From Hermodice carunculata (taxonomy: Eukaryota; Annelida; Polychaeta; Eunicida; Amphinomidae), in assembly GCA_964020975.1 (NCBI GenBank), contig OZ026622.1, forward strand, positions 90,850,462-90,914,461: a stretch of DNA of 64,000 nucleotides, written 5' to 3'. Every line of letters begins with the position of its first letter. The stretch's first letter is position 1. Both the position numbers and the translations under genes were made by a program. Positions 10,118-21,959 of this stretch are shown piece by piece. The notes beneath the pieces were generated by a model. That model saw only the letters and a program-made list of their open reading frames with translations. It did not search any database and was not told the DNA's origin.

Positions 10118-10262
10118 AATGTATGTATGTATGCATGCATGTATGTATGTATGTATGTATGCATGCATGTATGTATGTATGTACGTATGTATGTGTGTGT
10201 ATGCATGCATGTATGTATGTATGTATGTATGTATGTATGTATGTACGTGTGTGTGTTTGTAT
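10118..10262. repeat. (ATGT)n / (ATGC)n microsatellite
   Basis: About 145 bases of ATGT repeat with ATGC variants directly after the (AAT)n tail of LINE copy C, so it probably grew from the retrotransposon tail. All three forward frames are open through it, which is an artefact of the repeat. Confidence 0.95.
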
Positions 10263-10879
10263 GTATATACATCAATCTCTCAATCTACGTACCTACCTAT
10301 TTAGGTAGCTATCTCTCTGTTGTATATCAAGGTGCGCGTCTGCAATATTTAAATATTGTGGCAAATAATGCAAATCCACACATGTATTGAGAGCCGGGAA
10401 AGGTTTGTTAAACATGCATTGACGAACAATGACATCTGTCGACCAAACAAGAAGATGAAGACATAGTGACCCCAAGCCAACGGAACTTATATGTGTCGTG
10501 TTTATAAATACCACACCTGCTTGCAGCTGGGTTCGTTACAAGTTGCGTTACTGACCACTTGGTCGCTCACGTTTAGCCTTATACAACTAAATGTATTACA
10601 AAGGTCTTAACAAGCACATCTATTTTATATCACAGCAATCCAGTGTTCTTTACTGATTATTAAGCAAAGGATTATTTTATGAACACAGATTTTACAGCTT
10701 TTATCATCAGCGTATCATATGAATTCATCTGCGTTAAATGAGACATTTGTAAATGTAAAGTTATAGGTTTAAGAATCTAAATGGACAACTGCATAAAATG
10801 CAGGCAGGTGTTGACAGGAATTAAAGCATAATATTTAGCCACTTAAATGTATTCAATTAGAAGGAATCCTTTTCAATAT

Positions 10880-11045
10880 TAACCCCTTCAATGCCACATT
10901 GTGGACGAAGTTAACAGCTTTCCCCAACGCGCTTTTATACCATTGCGCCCAAAGTGTGCTGGGGAAAGCTGCTGACGTCATCTAATATAGTGTATGTAAT
11001 TGTAGGCAAGCTGCTACTTGAATGAAAGGTCTTTTTGCATAAAAC
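10880..11045 (+). repeat. Hairpin MITE-like repeat, copy 1
   Basis: Starts with 'ttaaccccttcaatgccaca', then a stem pair GTTAACAGCTTTCCCC / GGGGAAAGCTGCTGAC with a loop of about 45 bases, then 'gctgctacttgaatgaaagg' and 'tctttttgcat'. The same ordered blocks recur at 25628-25800 (+), 60850-61018 (-) and, weaker, at 11515-11645 and 12838-12912. Confidence 0.7.
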
Positions 11046-11514
11046 TAGCACGCTAATTATTAGCAGAGCTGTTCGTGTTGAGTAGTTCGACTAAAGTCGC
11101 TGATGCCACTGGAAGAGTACAAGGTTCAAATGTGTTGCGTGAATCGACAAGTTTAAGCTCAGCAATTGCGGAGAAGAAGCCCACATAGCGATATCATTTA
11201 GCACCCACATAGCAGTATCATTTAGCACTTACACAGCGGTATCATTTAGCACCCACATAGCGGTATCATTTAGTAGATGGTAATGCTGTACACAACGAAG
11301 AAATTTGTGCTGTCTCTATGCAACTTAATGTGGTACTCTCTCCAATTACATCTATTGCAAAAACTTCAAATTTTACTCAGAAAACTTAGCTTGTCATTAT
11401 AATAATTGTACCCTACGTCGAATCATAGACTAGTCAGCTCGGCGGGCGAGCATTCACCTCTATGTTGAGTGACGAATTCTACTACACGGAACATGGCCTT
11501 AGATTTACTTTAAC

Positions 11515-11645
11515 CCTACATTGTTAACTTGGAGACTCTGTCAAGAGCTTTCCTCGACTCGAAAGCTGTTGACTTGGTCCATTTTTCTTTACTGTGGAAA
11601 CGTATAGGTATTCTATTACTTGAATGGTAGGGGTTTTTTGACCGG
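11515..11645 (+). repeat. Hairpin MITE-like repeat, diverged copy
   Basis: Shares with copy 1 a 'gttaact...agagctttcct' left stem, 'cgaaagctgttgacttggtc' right stem and a downstream 'attacttgaatggtaggggt' block. It is more diverged and shorter in the loop. Confidence 0.5.
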
Positions 11646-11649
11646 AAAG

Positions 11650-12835
11650 TAGAATCTGGGATCATTGTAGTATCAGTAGTTAAGATCAGCACAACTATTA
11701 ATATGATTTGCATTTAAAGAGTTAATTATCTGGACAGTAGCTGTGTGTGTCTAATAAGAAAAAAATAAATTTACACACGTTATTGACTTATGTGAGTTGG
11801 ATTTAATTTACACACATTATTGACTAATCTGCACTGGAATGAATAAACACATTATTGACCCATCATCTTTATTTTGTACGCCACAGTGTCTTTTTTATTA
11901 GTTTTCCGTTGCCACCTACACGTGCAGGTAGGACTGGAAACACTGCTAAAGGAATACACATATCTTTACCAACCAAACACACCTGGCACATCTGGAAACT
12001 TTTTAAAGAGATTTTAAAAAAAAGAAGGAAAAAATAAAAAAAGGAAAAAGAAAAAAAAACAACAACAACAAATCCCCCTCGTGATTGATGTTTCATGTGA
12101 GCTATTTCACGAACAGGGACTGAAGTGTGAAAGTAAAGCGAAGGAAGAATTTTCTCTCAGTTAGAAGTGATATGGATTCGTTCTCTGTGTCTTAAATTTC
12201 ACAGCGATTATGTTGAAGAGAGCTTTGAAAATACATATTAAGATGAAAATCTTAAAATGATTTAAAGACGGATCATCAGAATGAGCAGCCGTCAGTTTTA
12301 TAAAGGAAGATTTGCGCGTTAGCATATTCCAACAGATCTGCGTTTAGGTTATCAATATACATTACTTGCAAATCCAGTCCATTGGTTATATGAGGTGACA
12401 AAATTACGGCTTAAGAATGTCTTAGTACTTATGATACTTGTGCAAATACCTTTTTATTACACTGGTACCTGGTACAGTTAGGAATCCATTGCCTCGAGCA
12501 TGTATAGGACATTAAATACTAATGGTTATTAATTTGCAGGGATATAGACAACGAGATGCACACATGGAATATTTTGTGTTTATTCTTGGTACCAAACGTT
12601 CCATGCACATAAAACACTAGCTCATAAAAGAAAAACATAATTTTGATGCCTTAGTTCATGTAACGGCACTTTGAAAATAAAGATACTTAATGTAAAGCTA
12701 TATGTATGTCTTTCACAACCGATTTGGATACAGGAACATATGCTTTAACTTGACATAACGATCCATATTCCTTTTAAACCGACCTTTCGCTCAAGTACTG
12801 ACAGGCCTACAGTTGCAGAGACCATGAGACAGCAT
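11650..12835. other. Gene-free stretch
   Basis: AT-rich DNA with an imperfect duplicated 'tttacacac(g/a)ttattgac' (about 11770 and 11812) and an A-rich tract at 12010-12070. No exon, RNA gene or element recognised. Confidence 0.4.
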
Positions 12836-12837
12836 AA

Positions 12838-12912
12838 GACTGGCACAGGTCAACAGTTTTTCTCGGCCCACTTTCGTCGTAATTGCCGAGTGAAACTGTC
12901 GACCTAGTCTAA
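12838..12912. repeat. Hairpin fragment of the MITE-like family
   Basis: 'ggtcaacagtttttctcggc' pairs with 'gccgagtgaaactgtcgacc'. Stem sequence and spacing resemble the GTTAACAGCTTTC family, but the TTGAATGAAAGG block is not evident, so membership is tentative. Confidence 0.4.
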
Positions 12913-13106
12913 AACTTTTGAATTTAAAATACATTTTCGATATGATTTACGGAAATAATTTATTTTGTAAATGAAACCTATTCCTAGTAATGCATAATGT
13001 AGGATAATGTGTGTGAGCTTCAACATTTTAAATATCATATTTAATTTTGTTTGATAATGTGTTAATTATTTTAGTAGAACTTGTTTATTGACATAAATGT
13101 AAGACC

Positions 13107-13191
13107 CTTGCCTGCTAAACATCCGTTCTTGGCGGTCTACTACCCCCCGGCGTTAGTGTATCGCCCCAAGAAAGTCTGCTTAGGAGGCAAG
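13107..13191. repeat. Fold-back beginning CTTGCCTGCT
   Basis: The left arm 'cttgcctgctaaacatccgt' plus 'tcttggcg' pairs with the right arm 'cgccccaagaaagtctgctt' plus 'aggaggcaag' with several mismatches. The outer word matches the fold-back at 1777-1862. Confidence 0.6.
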
Positions 13192-13439
13192 TAAGACTCC
13201 TGTTGCCTACAAATTTTCGAACCCCCAAAAGTCGAACAAATTTAAAATTTATACCTCGAACTGTGGGTATTATCTCCTTTCCAAGACATTTTGCGTTTGT
13301 GTGATTGCTCAGCCATACTCTTAGCTACCCTGTTCATGTTACATAGTAGTCAATATGAAACCCTTATTTTCTATACAAATTAATATTTAAAGCAACCCAT
13401 GTTAAATTAATGGGGGGGGGCATGTTTTTTAGCCAGGGG

Positions 13440-14540
13440 AATATATACAAGGTAGGGTAATCTCCCCTTTGATATTCAGTATTTTCCTTGATGGACTGCT
13501 TTTACAGGAATTACAGGAGCTGAATGGCGGAGTAAGAATTGGTGGCTGTAAATTGAGCTCGGTAGCTTACGCTGATGATGTAACATTTTTGGCAGGACGG
13601 TGTCTGGTCTTCAGACGATCCTGAATACTTGTAGTGCTTATGCTAATTAATGGGGTTTAACATTCAGTGTTAAAAAGTCCAAAAGTATATCATGCGGGAA
13701 ACAGAGTGTTTTAAATGATCCTTTATTTTATTTAAGTGCCACCGCTTTGGCCAATGAAGAATCAGACATCGTGTAAATATATCATTGCATATTTTTCAGT
13801 TATACATCACCAAAACCCGACATAGAAAAGTGTGTTAACTATAGACGCTCTTCTTATAGCCTAATAGATATTGGTATGAAATACCAGGGTCAGTCAGCCG
13901 ACAGCAAAGCATACTTGTGCAATAGCGTATGTATCCCTACTTTGATATATTGTCAATCAGATAATTTTCAATTTGTCATCCTGAATCTTTGAAAGAAGGT
14001 ATACTTAAGTAGCGCCTCGGTCTTGGGAAAAAAATCATGCCACTGTAAATTCTTGTAGGCATTGCGCATCGAGCCAATTTAACATGTACTTAAGAAAAGG
14101 ACCGCTTCATCATACTCATACATTTTAAATGTTGATGCTCCAGCACGAGAGCTGTACGTTCATGTACTTTCCTCCTATGTTTGTACGGGTAAAACTGTGC
14201 CCAGAACTTTATTAGACCAAGTGTTGTCGTATGGATCGTAAGCTTGATTACCACACACTTTTATAAACTGTTAACGAAGACAGAATTGTTGACTCCTGAC
14301 GCTCTTTGTCATGTTATGAGAATGTCTGGAAACACAACAGTGATTAACGATTGCTTATTTTCTTACTGACAAGATCTTTCTTCCAGACGGCTCTTGTCGG
14401 TGGGGGACAGGGACAGGGACAGGGGCAGGTGACTGGCAATTAGAAATTCTTGTCTTTTGGGGTATCTCTATCGCTCCGTCCACGCGTGGTTGCTCTCTGT
14501 ATTTTTTATTCTCCCTGGTCAGCAATAAACAGATTTTCTG
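13440..14540 (+). mobile_element. Decayed LINE reverse transcriptase and 3' part (copy D)
   Basis: One frame reads QGRVISPLIFSIFLDGL from 13448, then VRIGGCKLSSVAYADDVTFL, whose YADD box (13568-13579) is the reverse transcriptase active site; both match RT domains of LINE ORF2. Beyond 13600 homology is split by many stops and frame changes; VCIPTLIYCQSDN (about 13930) corresponds to IGIPSLSYGMDC of copy C. The end, 'ttattctccctggtcagcaa' with AATAAA near 14520, resembles the copy C tail. An old, 5'-truncated pseudogene; family shared with copy C is an inference from these short matches. Confidence 0.7.
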
Positions 14541-14544
14541 TTGT

Positions 14545-15010
14545 CGACTCCCATTGCCCGTCTCAGCATTGGGGCTGCTCGGGAGTGCGCCGGGTTAGGG
14601 TTCCAGTCGACCTACCGAGGCTGTTGCAGTTGTCCTGTCACGGCTCTGCCGATCCGGGGGTGGGGGGGGGGGGAACGGCTGACGGCGAGCAGGATTGTAA
14701 TTATTTGAATCATTTACAGTAGATGGAAGAATAATTTTCCATAAGTATTTTAACTACTTGTGTGCAATGCATTGTATAAGACCATCAATTTTAGTTAGAG
14801 TGGTTCAAAAATTGTGTTTCTGTTTTTGGATACAAGCCCTTCGATGAATACATTTTTAGTATTGTCTATAGGTGTAGTATCTTTGCATGTAACAATAAAT
14901 ATTATAACATTAATTTGTAAAATTTGAAGGGCTGTCCATTCATGGGTTCTGATTAACACTTTCAGTAAGGGTCACAACAAAACTTTCCACATAAAAAGCT
15001 TGAAATCAAG
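14545..15010. other. Gene-free stretch with GC-rich patch
   Basis: About 14560-14695 is GC-rich with a run of 10 G; the rest is AT-rich. The segment 14697-14755 ('taattatttgaatcatttac') resembles 17480-17540, pointing to another dispersed repeat. No gene. Confidence 0.4.
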
Positions 15011-15013
15011 AGT

Positions 15014-15208
15014 CATGTAAAGACAAAAGTAAAACCTAGGTATTTTTTTTTGTTGCCCGTTAAAAGGAATGTTTTTATATTATTGAATTTTGGAAGCATC
15101 TGCAATTAACATTAATAATTTTTCCACTTTGGAGCTCAAAAAGTAGCATTTATAAATTGAAATATTGCCAAAAAATGTTTACCTAAGCTATACTCTTGTC
15201 TTTACATA
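15014..15208. repeat. MITE-like inverted repeat
   Basis: The left arm at about 15014-15042 ('catgtaaagacaaaagt', 'acctaggta') and the right arm at 15181-15207 ('acctaagcta', 'cttgtctttacat') are inverted, with a few mismatches, around a 140-base AT-rich core without coding potential. Confidence 0.6.
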
Positions 15209-15209
15209 G

Positions 15210-16400
15210 CCGTCAATAAAGATTCATCCATCCAGTTTTGAGTGAGGCTGTCTCAAAATTACCAAGTCTTGTAAAAAAAAAATGTTTCTGAGATATTCAC
15301 TACCAAAGATAACCAAGAAGATTTGCCGACTTTAATTACTCACGAATGACACCTGCTCAGGCCATTAAGAAGGATAACTACATGCTAATCTCTTAAACTC
15401 TGCCATAACTTTGACCTATACACTTAAAAACAATATGGTGGTTCTAATCAGTTACCTGTGAAATAATCCGCTCACCTGTAAAAACACATCCAGTGAGGAC
15501 TTGACTGTGAATGGTTATCTAAACATCACCATTAGTGACCACATCTAACAGCCAATTAACTGATTGACTCTATAAAGTAGGGACACTTTTACAAATTTAA
15601 GTTTTGCATAGAAGTATTTAGTTTAAACATATTTATTTTCACTGGATTACCCAATAGTACATGAAATATGACTAATCTAGGGGTTCTCCAGACACGGAGA
15701 CGCACAAAATGATATATACAAGACGCATAGGACAATACAATGTACAAACATGTGACTATGTACTCTGGTAGACATGCTGTAATACAATTAAACAACAAAA
15801 ACAATATCTAACATTCCAATCCAATTAAGAAAACATGCATATATACACGAATATGCTTAGTAGCAAGCTAATTCGTCCTCAGCACAGGGAGCGACTGAAG
15901 GGGAGGTTATAGCTTGCTGGGCGCGGCTGAAGCACCCTGGCTGCAAACTCACACTGCCACTGTGGAGCCGCCAGTGCGCCCAGTAGCTCGGGTGTTCCTT
16001 CCCGCCTTGTCATTGTCGACCCACCTGTGGAGACACGATAGAGGACATGGTAGTATTAAAGGTACATACGTTGAACATACAAATACACTGCAATGGTATA
16101 TGCTGGTTTCGGGATACATATATATGATAAGATACTACACGGTTACAATATAAATCGGCGTGTTTCAACAACAAAATTTTGCATTGCTCTGAAAATTACT
16201 ATATTGCATTCTTCTGAAAGTTCTTTACTCCCGAACAGTAAAATACTACATAGTCTGTCACTTGCAACATGCATTATCAGGTTTGGATTAACACCAGGGG
16301 CTAAGTAAACATGTTATAGTGAATCTTTTTGGCATGGATACAGATTAGTATTTCATCATCTCAAAAGTAGCAAAAGCTTAATTTCACTGATTCGAAGGTC
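15210..16400. other. Gene-free stretch
   Basis: No exon-like frame or element is clear. A GC-richer patch at 15870-16050 contains short open frames without motifs. The edges of 15440-15560 carry weak inverted words (aatcagttac / aactgatt). Confidence 0.4.
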
Positions 16401-16559
16401 TCAGGTAAGTGCGGCGCCTGAATACAGCATTAGTTAAAATGACCATGAACATGTTGGGCAAACCGTGCCAACATTTTCATTGCATAAAACCACCAATTTT
16501 TATCAGATACGATTAAACATTTCGATACTTCTTGCTTATAGAGCCATCGATCAATCCGT

Positions 16560-16895
16560 ATTCCTTTGCACCAAAAACAAACAAACATACAAACAAAACA
16601 AAGACGCTAGGTTTGTCTACAAACACCTGAAACTTTAATCTCTGCTGATATACCAACGGAAGACAACCGTTCAAATTCAGCCGATAAACTTCGTAGGCCC
16701 TGAGCTTGTGAACACGAGAATTTGAATGCCTGAACTTGATTCTGTGCGCGTTATCCCCAGTCTACCTCCATCGCTCCTGCTTGGTCTAACATATCGTGCA
16801 ACCAGTGAACGTGCGTATGCACCAGTTACGTAAGTGCTTTTCAGAAAGACGGGACGTAGAAATGAAAACGCCTATGTGCCCATAAAAACAATTAA
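16560..16895 (+). repeat. Left direct repeat flanking the tyrosine-recombinase element
   Basis: This segment matches 24770-25032 in the same orientation: 'tgaactt(g)attctgtg', 'catcgctcctg(c/a)ttggtc', 'gtaagtg', and 'cccataaaaacaatt' in the same order and spacing. The two lie outside the recombinase-bearing element, as flanking repeats of such elements can. A dispersed repeat on each side by chance is the alternative. Confidence 0.5.
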
Positions 16896-16995
16896 AGGGC
16901 TGTGCCTCGGCTTCGGTTTCATGGGCATGCATATATATACACTTATATTTACATTCAATCTAACTTTTAACATTGCAAGTATAGAAGAGAGGCTG

Positions 16996-17050
16996 GTGTG
17001 TTATGAGACCATAACACATTAGCCTTGTGTGTTATGGAACCATAACACGT
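16996..17050. repeat. Two GTGTTATGG-NN-CCATAACAC palindromes
   Basis: GTGTTATGGAACCATAACAC (17029-17048) is a perfect palindrome with a 2-base centre; a near copy with 'gagacc' in the middle lies at 16997-17017. The same half-site forms the ends of the larger fold-back at 17217-17412. Confidence 0.8.
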
Positions 17051-17216
17051 GTCCCGCCCACATTCCAACAAGCTACACCCACCTGGGTTTCCGGAACTTA
17101 ATACTTGAACATGCTCGGCAAATCAGTTTTTGGTCGCTTCTGTTCATTGTATGTATTAAGTTTCTAAATTTCGTGTAATTGAACAGAAAAAATAAGAGGG
17201 AAATGTAAATATAAGC

Positions 17217-17412
17217 AATAAGGGTCACTTTTGTGTGTGTTATGGCATAATAACGCGGGTGATTGAAGCTGGCATGGGGCAAGGCGCACTGGCTCGCACC
17301 ACGCCCACGATGTCACCTCCAATCACGCGCGTCATTATGCCATAACACACACGATGTCAGCTTCAATCACGCGCGTCATTATGCCATAACACACACAAAA
17401 TCGACCCTCATT
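17217..17412. repeat. Fold-back with duplicated right arm
   Basis: The left arm 17217-17274 ('aataagggtcacttttgtgt', then 'gtgttatggcataataacgc', 'gggtgattgaagct') pairs with the right arm 17353-17412. A second right-arm copy without its outer part lies at 17308-17352, so the order is arm, spacer, inverted partial arm, inverted full arm. Few mismatches. No coding capacity. Confidence 0.8.
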
Positions 17413-17699
17413 TCTTAAATGTGCTCTATCCTACAAAGCATAAACACAACACAAGCTTGCAATTGTGTATGAGATGGAGTCATTTTAATTATTTGAATTA
17501 TTTACATTAAATATAAGCATTATGTTCCATAAATATTTATTTTGTATAAAACCATAAATTTTTGTCTGCTACAATTCAAATTTCAATACAGCGTTGGTTA
17601 ACGTGACCATGACGATGTGGACCAAACCGTGCAAAAGACATGTCAGATTGCAATCCAGAGGGTCTCCCCACCCAAAGCTGATAGGTGGTTAAGATTATG

Positions 17700-18524
17700 A
17701 GTCAGGTCATACTACAGTTCTAAAATCTGATATATTTTCTGAAAGCGTTTGATCTCCATCTCCCGAGCCTCATTATCTCTGTATTAGACAGACTCAGTTG
17801 TACCGCATCGGTGGCTCCACCAGTGCTGAAACTGTGGGCTTTATAACTGCAGGGATTCAAGTGAAGAGCCCTGATAGCCCTTGACAATGCATTTGCATAT
17901 TCCGTCCGAGTTACTGCTTGACCTTTCTATTTGCAGAAACGTAGACCGGAAATATATCCCGGCAGACAGGTAATGCCTGAGGCTGGAAACAGGGCATATA
18001 TGAATATTGGGATGCTGGTCAATTCAAATGCGAGCTACAGCACCTTTTGAGGATTTGTAGGATGTGATATTTAAAATGAAACCATCTGGATAGGATGCAG
18101 GTTCCACATCATCATACTGTAGCGTATGGTACTGGTCACTTGAGACCGTACATATTCACCCTATCCAAAAGCAGACCAGAAAATGTGTTCATAAACATTG
18201 TCCTGTACAAAACTTGGTCATACCCAGACAGAACCATAGATGGCAAAGCTACATCAACGAATTTTGTTAAATTTAAAGTTATTGGCAGCCATGTATCTGC
18301 TGGCTACTCCAATTTTTTTTTATACTGTCTATGGTTTTCTGAAGTAGTAGTGATGACAAAGGGTCATGGACATTCTTGATTTTTTGGAGAAGTGAAACTC
18401 CTGAACAATAAGTCTTAATTGTGTCACACCTGTAACTCTTTCTCTTCAAAAAGGCAATAAACAGAGCCATGCCATTGGGAGACAATGGGAATTTTAACTC
18501 ATTTGATACTATGGTGACTGGCAT
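17700..18524 (-). mobile_element. Tyrosine recombinase region of the element
   Basis: The N-terminal, SAM-like part carries FPLSPNGMALFIAFLKRKSY and SGVSLLQKIKNVHDP. The C-terminal part carries HSFSTGGATDA and RLGRWRSNAFRKYIRF, the His/Arg-rich end of the catalytic domain found in DIRS and Ngaro recombinases. In the family this enzyme inserts the circular DNA copy. Fossil. Confidence 0.8.
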
Positions 18525-18765
18525 TGGTCAGTGCCAGAACCACTGACTTAAGACTATTAGCATGTTGGTACTTGAATGGAAGCTCTTTTCATGAAGAATT
18601 AAAATATGCAATTGTCGTCTTAAATCTAGGTAAATATACCGAAAAATCAGGGACTGGTATGGAATGAGTAAAACCTGTCTAAGGCCAGCAAGAAATTAAG
18701 CTGCTGGTGTGCCACTGCATAGGTTTTCTGAGTCAACTTGGCAAGTGAATTGGTCAGGATTTGAC

Positions 18766-19467
18766 TCAACTGATCCTCCAGGCACCCATTAATGGTGTGG
18801 ATGGAATTTCTGACATCTGCTTCTTGAGCCTGGGTGCAAGTGGCCAGATCTCCAGAAAATTAATACCTCGGGATAATTTATCAGCCACAATATTGGTACA
18901 CCCACTGACATGTTTTGCCTTCCACAGTATGTTTTGATTCATTGAAGTGATAAAAAAGCTCCCCATCAAAGTCATAAGTGGCTTCTCATTTGAGGGGGCT
19001 TTGTTAATCGAATGTACTAGTGTCATATTGTATGTTCATATAATTATTCTTTTGTTGCAGAGAGAAGTACCCCAGACCTCCAGAGCAAGCAGAATTGGAA
19101 AGAACTCAAGAACTGTGATGTTAAAGGAGCACCATGATGAAAGCCACACAACAGTAAACCATTCATGGCCAGGGAGGGCAGCAAAGCCCCAAGTCTGAAG
19201 CATCCATTACCGATTTGAGGCACATCTCAGCGGTCCAGAACCTTTCCAGAAACAATGCTTTGCCATCGAATGAGTCTATAAGCCCTGCTCTGAGGTTCTC
19301 TTTGCTCCTAAGGACAGATGGATCCTGTGCCAGGGCTTTCTCAACCCTTCTGTAAGATTAATGAGGCAGTGCAGGAATGTCCATTCTGGGATTATAGCAG
19401 AACAAGCCCAATTCAGGGCACCCCAAATTGATTGCAGTTCTTGTGGAGTGACTTTTTTCCTTCGCAC
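18766..19467 (-). mobile_element. RNase H region of the element
   Basis: Blocks KKVTPQELQSIWGALNWACS, RKPWHRIHL, NILWKAKHVSGCTNIVADKL and SRG correspond to the connection/RNase H region that follows the RT in DIRS/Ngaro-type elements. Fossil. Confidence 0.75.
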
Positions 19468-19660
19468 AATTTCGGAAATTAGTTGTTAACATTTCTGCAG
19501 TTTGTATATGGACAGTCTTGCTTCAAAAAAGACTGTGTCCAACTCAAACCCTCTAAAGACCATCACCTGGAATGGTAGGAAAGTCTTCTCTTATGCAATT
19601 GGAACACCTATGGTTGCACAGTTTTTAAGAAACCTTTTATGGAGCTCATAATCATCAAAT

Positions 19661-20560
19661 TTATGTATAATGTCTATGATGGCAAGCTTTGCTGTGGCTC
19701 TCCACTGGAGGGCAGTAATGAAAGACTAAAAATTTCGTATGAAATACAGGCACCCATGGGAAGTGTTTTATAATATACAAAATTACCATCCCAAGAGATC
19801 CTGACAGTTCATGGTCAAACTGGCATAGTAGGCAAATCTGAAATGTGTCAGCTATATCTGCTGTTGTGAGGAAACAGCCCATACCTAGTTTGAGTATCAT
19901 GGTGATTGCATAATCAACAGTTTGGTATGATACACTTGTCTCTTCTTTTAGAATGCCATCATTTTTGGAAGACCCAGGTAGGTGGGACAAGGGGTGAATC
20001 AGTCTAAATGTTCCATACAATTTCGGAGGTACCATGCCTTTTGGCGAAAGAACAAAATTTTTGAATGGTACATGATCAAAGGGGCCCACAATATGCCTCA
20101 GACTGAGTTCTTTCTTTATTTTGTGTGTCACCATTTCTGGATGTTCCATAGCTGATGGTAAAATGTGTGACAGATGAAGTGTCCATACCCCTTCATACTG
20201 TAAACTAAGTCCTTGATAAAGGAAGTATCTCAAAATAGGGTCATAACTTGTAAGATCTATCCATAAAGCCTCTGGGTTGACTGGAGTTATAACCTCTGCC
20301 TCAGCCACTCCCACCCCCTCTGCCACCTCTGCCATGTGGGGTTTGATGCCGGCTTTTGCCTTCTGTGACAAGGTGCTTGCAAATGCTCTATGGACAGTTG
20401 TGCAAGAATCTGCAGGCACCATGATCACAGAAACCCGACCCACCTCCCCCCACCAATGGTAATTGCAGCAGAAGTTGGATGGAATGGCAACAACATTGCA
20501 CCTGTGGAACCTACCCCTCCTGGTTGGCAACTGGCTTTGTAAGGCCCGAAAAACACCCAC
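19661..20560 (-). mobile_element. Reverse transcriptase region of the element
   Basis: An open stretch of about 300 residues holds GPFDHVPFKNFVLSPKGMVP, YGTFRLIHPLSHLPG and VSYQTVDYAI, followed by a TADIADTFQ block. These match the fingers and early palm of DIRS/Ngaro reverse transcriptases. The long open frame is the best preserved part of the fossil. Confidence 0.8.
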
Positions 20561-20601
20561 TGCAAGGTAGGATTGTGATTGACATTATGCGGGGGACACC
20601 C

Positions 20602-21915
20602 TCAGGCAGCCCTTAACCACCTAAATCTTTTATGATAAAGATTAGGATTGGCAATTGACAGGTCCATGATAATGTCAATATGCTTGAACATTGATGGTAT
20701 CCTGTGAGTTTTCTTGGCAACACACTGAAATACAGTTAAGAAATGCTTGAAGCCATCTGCTAAATGTTTTGATTTCATTATTCCCCCAGCAGTTGTGACC
20801 TTGATTGAAATTTGGCCATTCTGGTCCATGATCTCTGCCTGGGTTGCCACTTGAAAAGTTAACCCTTTAAGCAATAGATGCAAGTCTACACAGCCTTTTG
20901 ATGTGATCGTAGCTTTCATGATACTCTCCACATATTTTGCCGATGCTTCATGAGAATCTGAGGGAGCCTCATGCTCCCAAACAAGCAAAAGGGTCACGGG
21001 GAGGGTAGCTGACCAGTTATTAGCTACTGGAGCAAAGATAGGGTTGCAAGGGGGAGGAGCTTAGTGCATGCTGGGTATTTTGAAGAGTGGGAGCATTGGT
21101 TACCACTGGCCTGGACATTTCATAAGTCGAATCGCCATGCTTACCAGGGCCCAGTGATGTTATTCAGTTCACAATGTGAGGACTAGATGTTGTGGCTGTA
21201 TTAGGATGACCCAGAGTGGGCATTGTCTGTGGATGACTTTGGGCCGCCCTGGACTAGCAATAGTGATGGGTCTGGGGGCAAGTTCTTGTCCCAAACCATG
21301 GGAGTGGATGCTGTTTCCCATGGAATGTTACCACGTGAATGAGTCAACATGAACCTTGCAGAGTCTGCTGGTTGCCTAGGGCATATATTGGATGGTGTCA
21401 TCTGGTGACACACACACACCATTTCAGAAGGAGAGAACTCAGGATCTGATACCAGCTGCCACATGTTACAAAGTTCTGAGTGGCCCAGAAGTGTATTCAT
21501 GACACCACTAGTCTGGGGTACATTATCAGGCTTGGCAGGTAAGTTGGGTTTATCAAGCCCCCTTGAGATGTTTACTGAGGCATGAGGCTGTACCACATTG
21601 TTTACCTGCACCTGAAGCCTGTCTGGCTCACCTTGCACTAATATGGCAAGACTGGCACTGGGCACAGAAGCATGGGACTCACCACTAGACACCAGCCGTT
21701 GTCAGGCCCTAAGCCTGCCCCTCAGTTATCCTATTATTAGGCATCTGGCCATTCAGAAAGGAGCATTTCAGATAAGACACTCCTGATGATGCCATGCAGT
21801 TCTTCCATTTCATCTGGGTTAGAGTCACCTTACATGCCCCTTTTTCTTGTGGCCTCAGATATCCTGGAAAATGTAATATAAGGAGGCTACAATATGTGCT
21901 TATAAAGGGGGACAA
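20602..21915 (-). mobile_element. Gag-like upstream region of the element
   Basis: Three open stretches (20602-20997, 21201-21692, 21709-21915) precede the RT on the same strand. They lack a clear zinc knuckle. Position and composition fit the structural-protein region of a YR retroelement, but assignment rests on location. Fossil. Confidence 0.45.
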
Positions 21916-21959
21916 GCAAATGTGCTCAAACCCTTGATTGACTGACCCTAAAAAGGTTC

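Larger units (their letters stand above)
16418..17640. repeat. Dispersed repeat pair (16418-16475 and 17583-17640)
   Basis: 'aatacagcattagttaaaat' plus 'gaccatgaacatgt' and 'caaaccgtgc' at the first site match 'aatacagcgttggttaacgt' plus 'gaccatgacgatgt' and 'caaaccgtgc' at the second, same orientation, 1.16 kb apart. They could be parts of terminal repeats of the neighbouring element. Confidence 0.5.

Noticed and set aside
10127-10390. Met-Tyr-Val-Cys repeat proteins
   Set aside because: All three frames are open through an (ATGT)n microsatellite.
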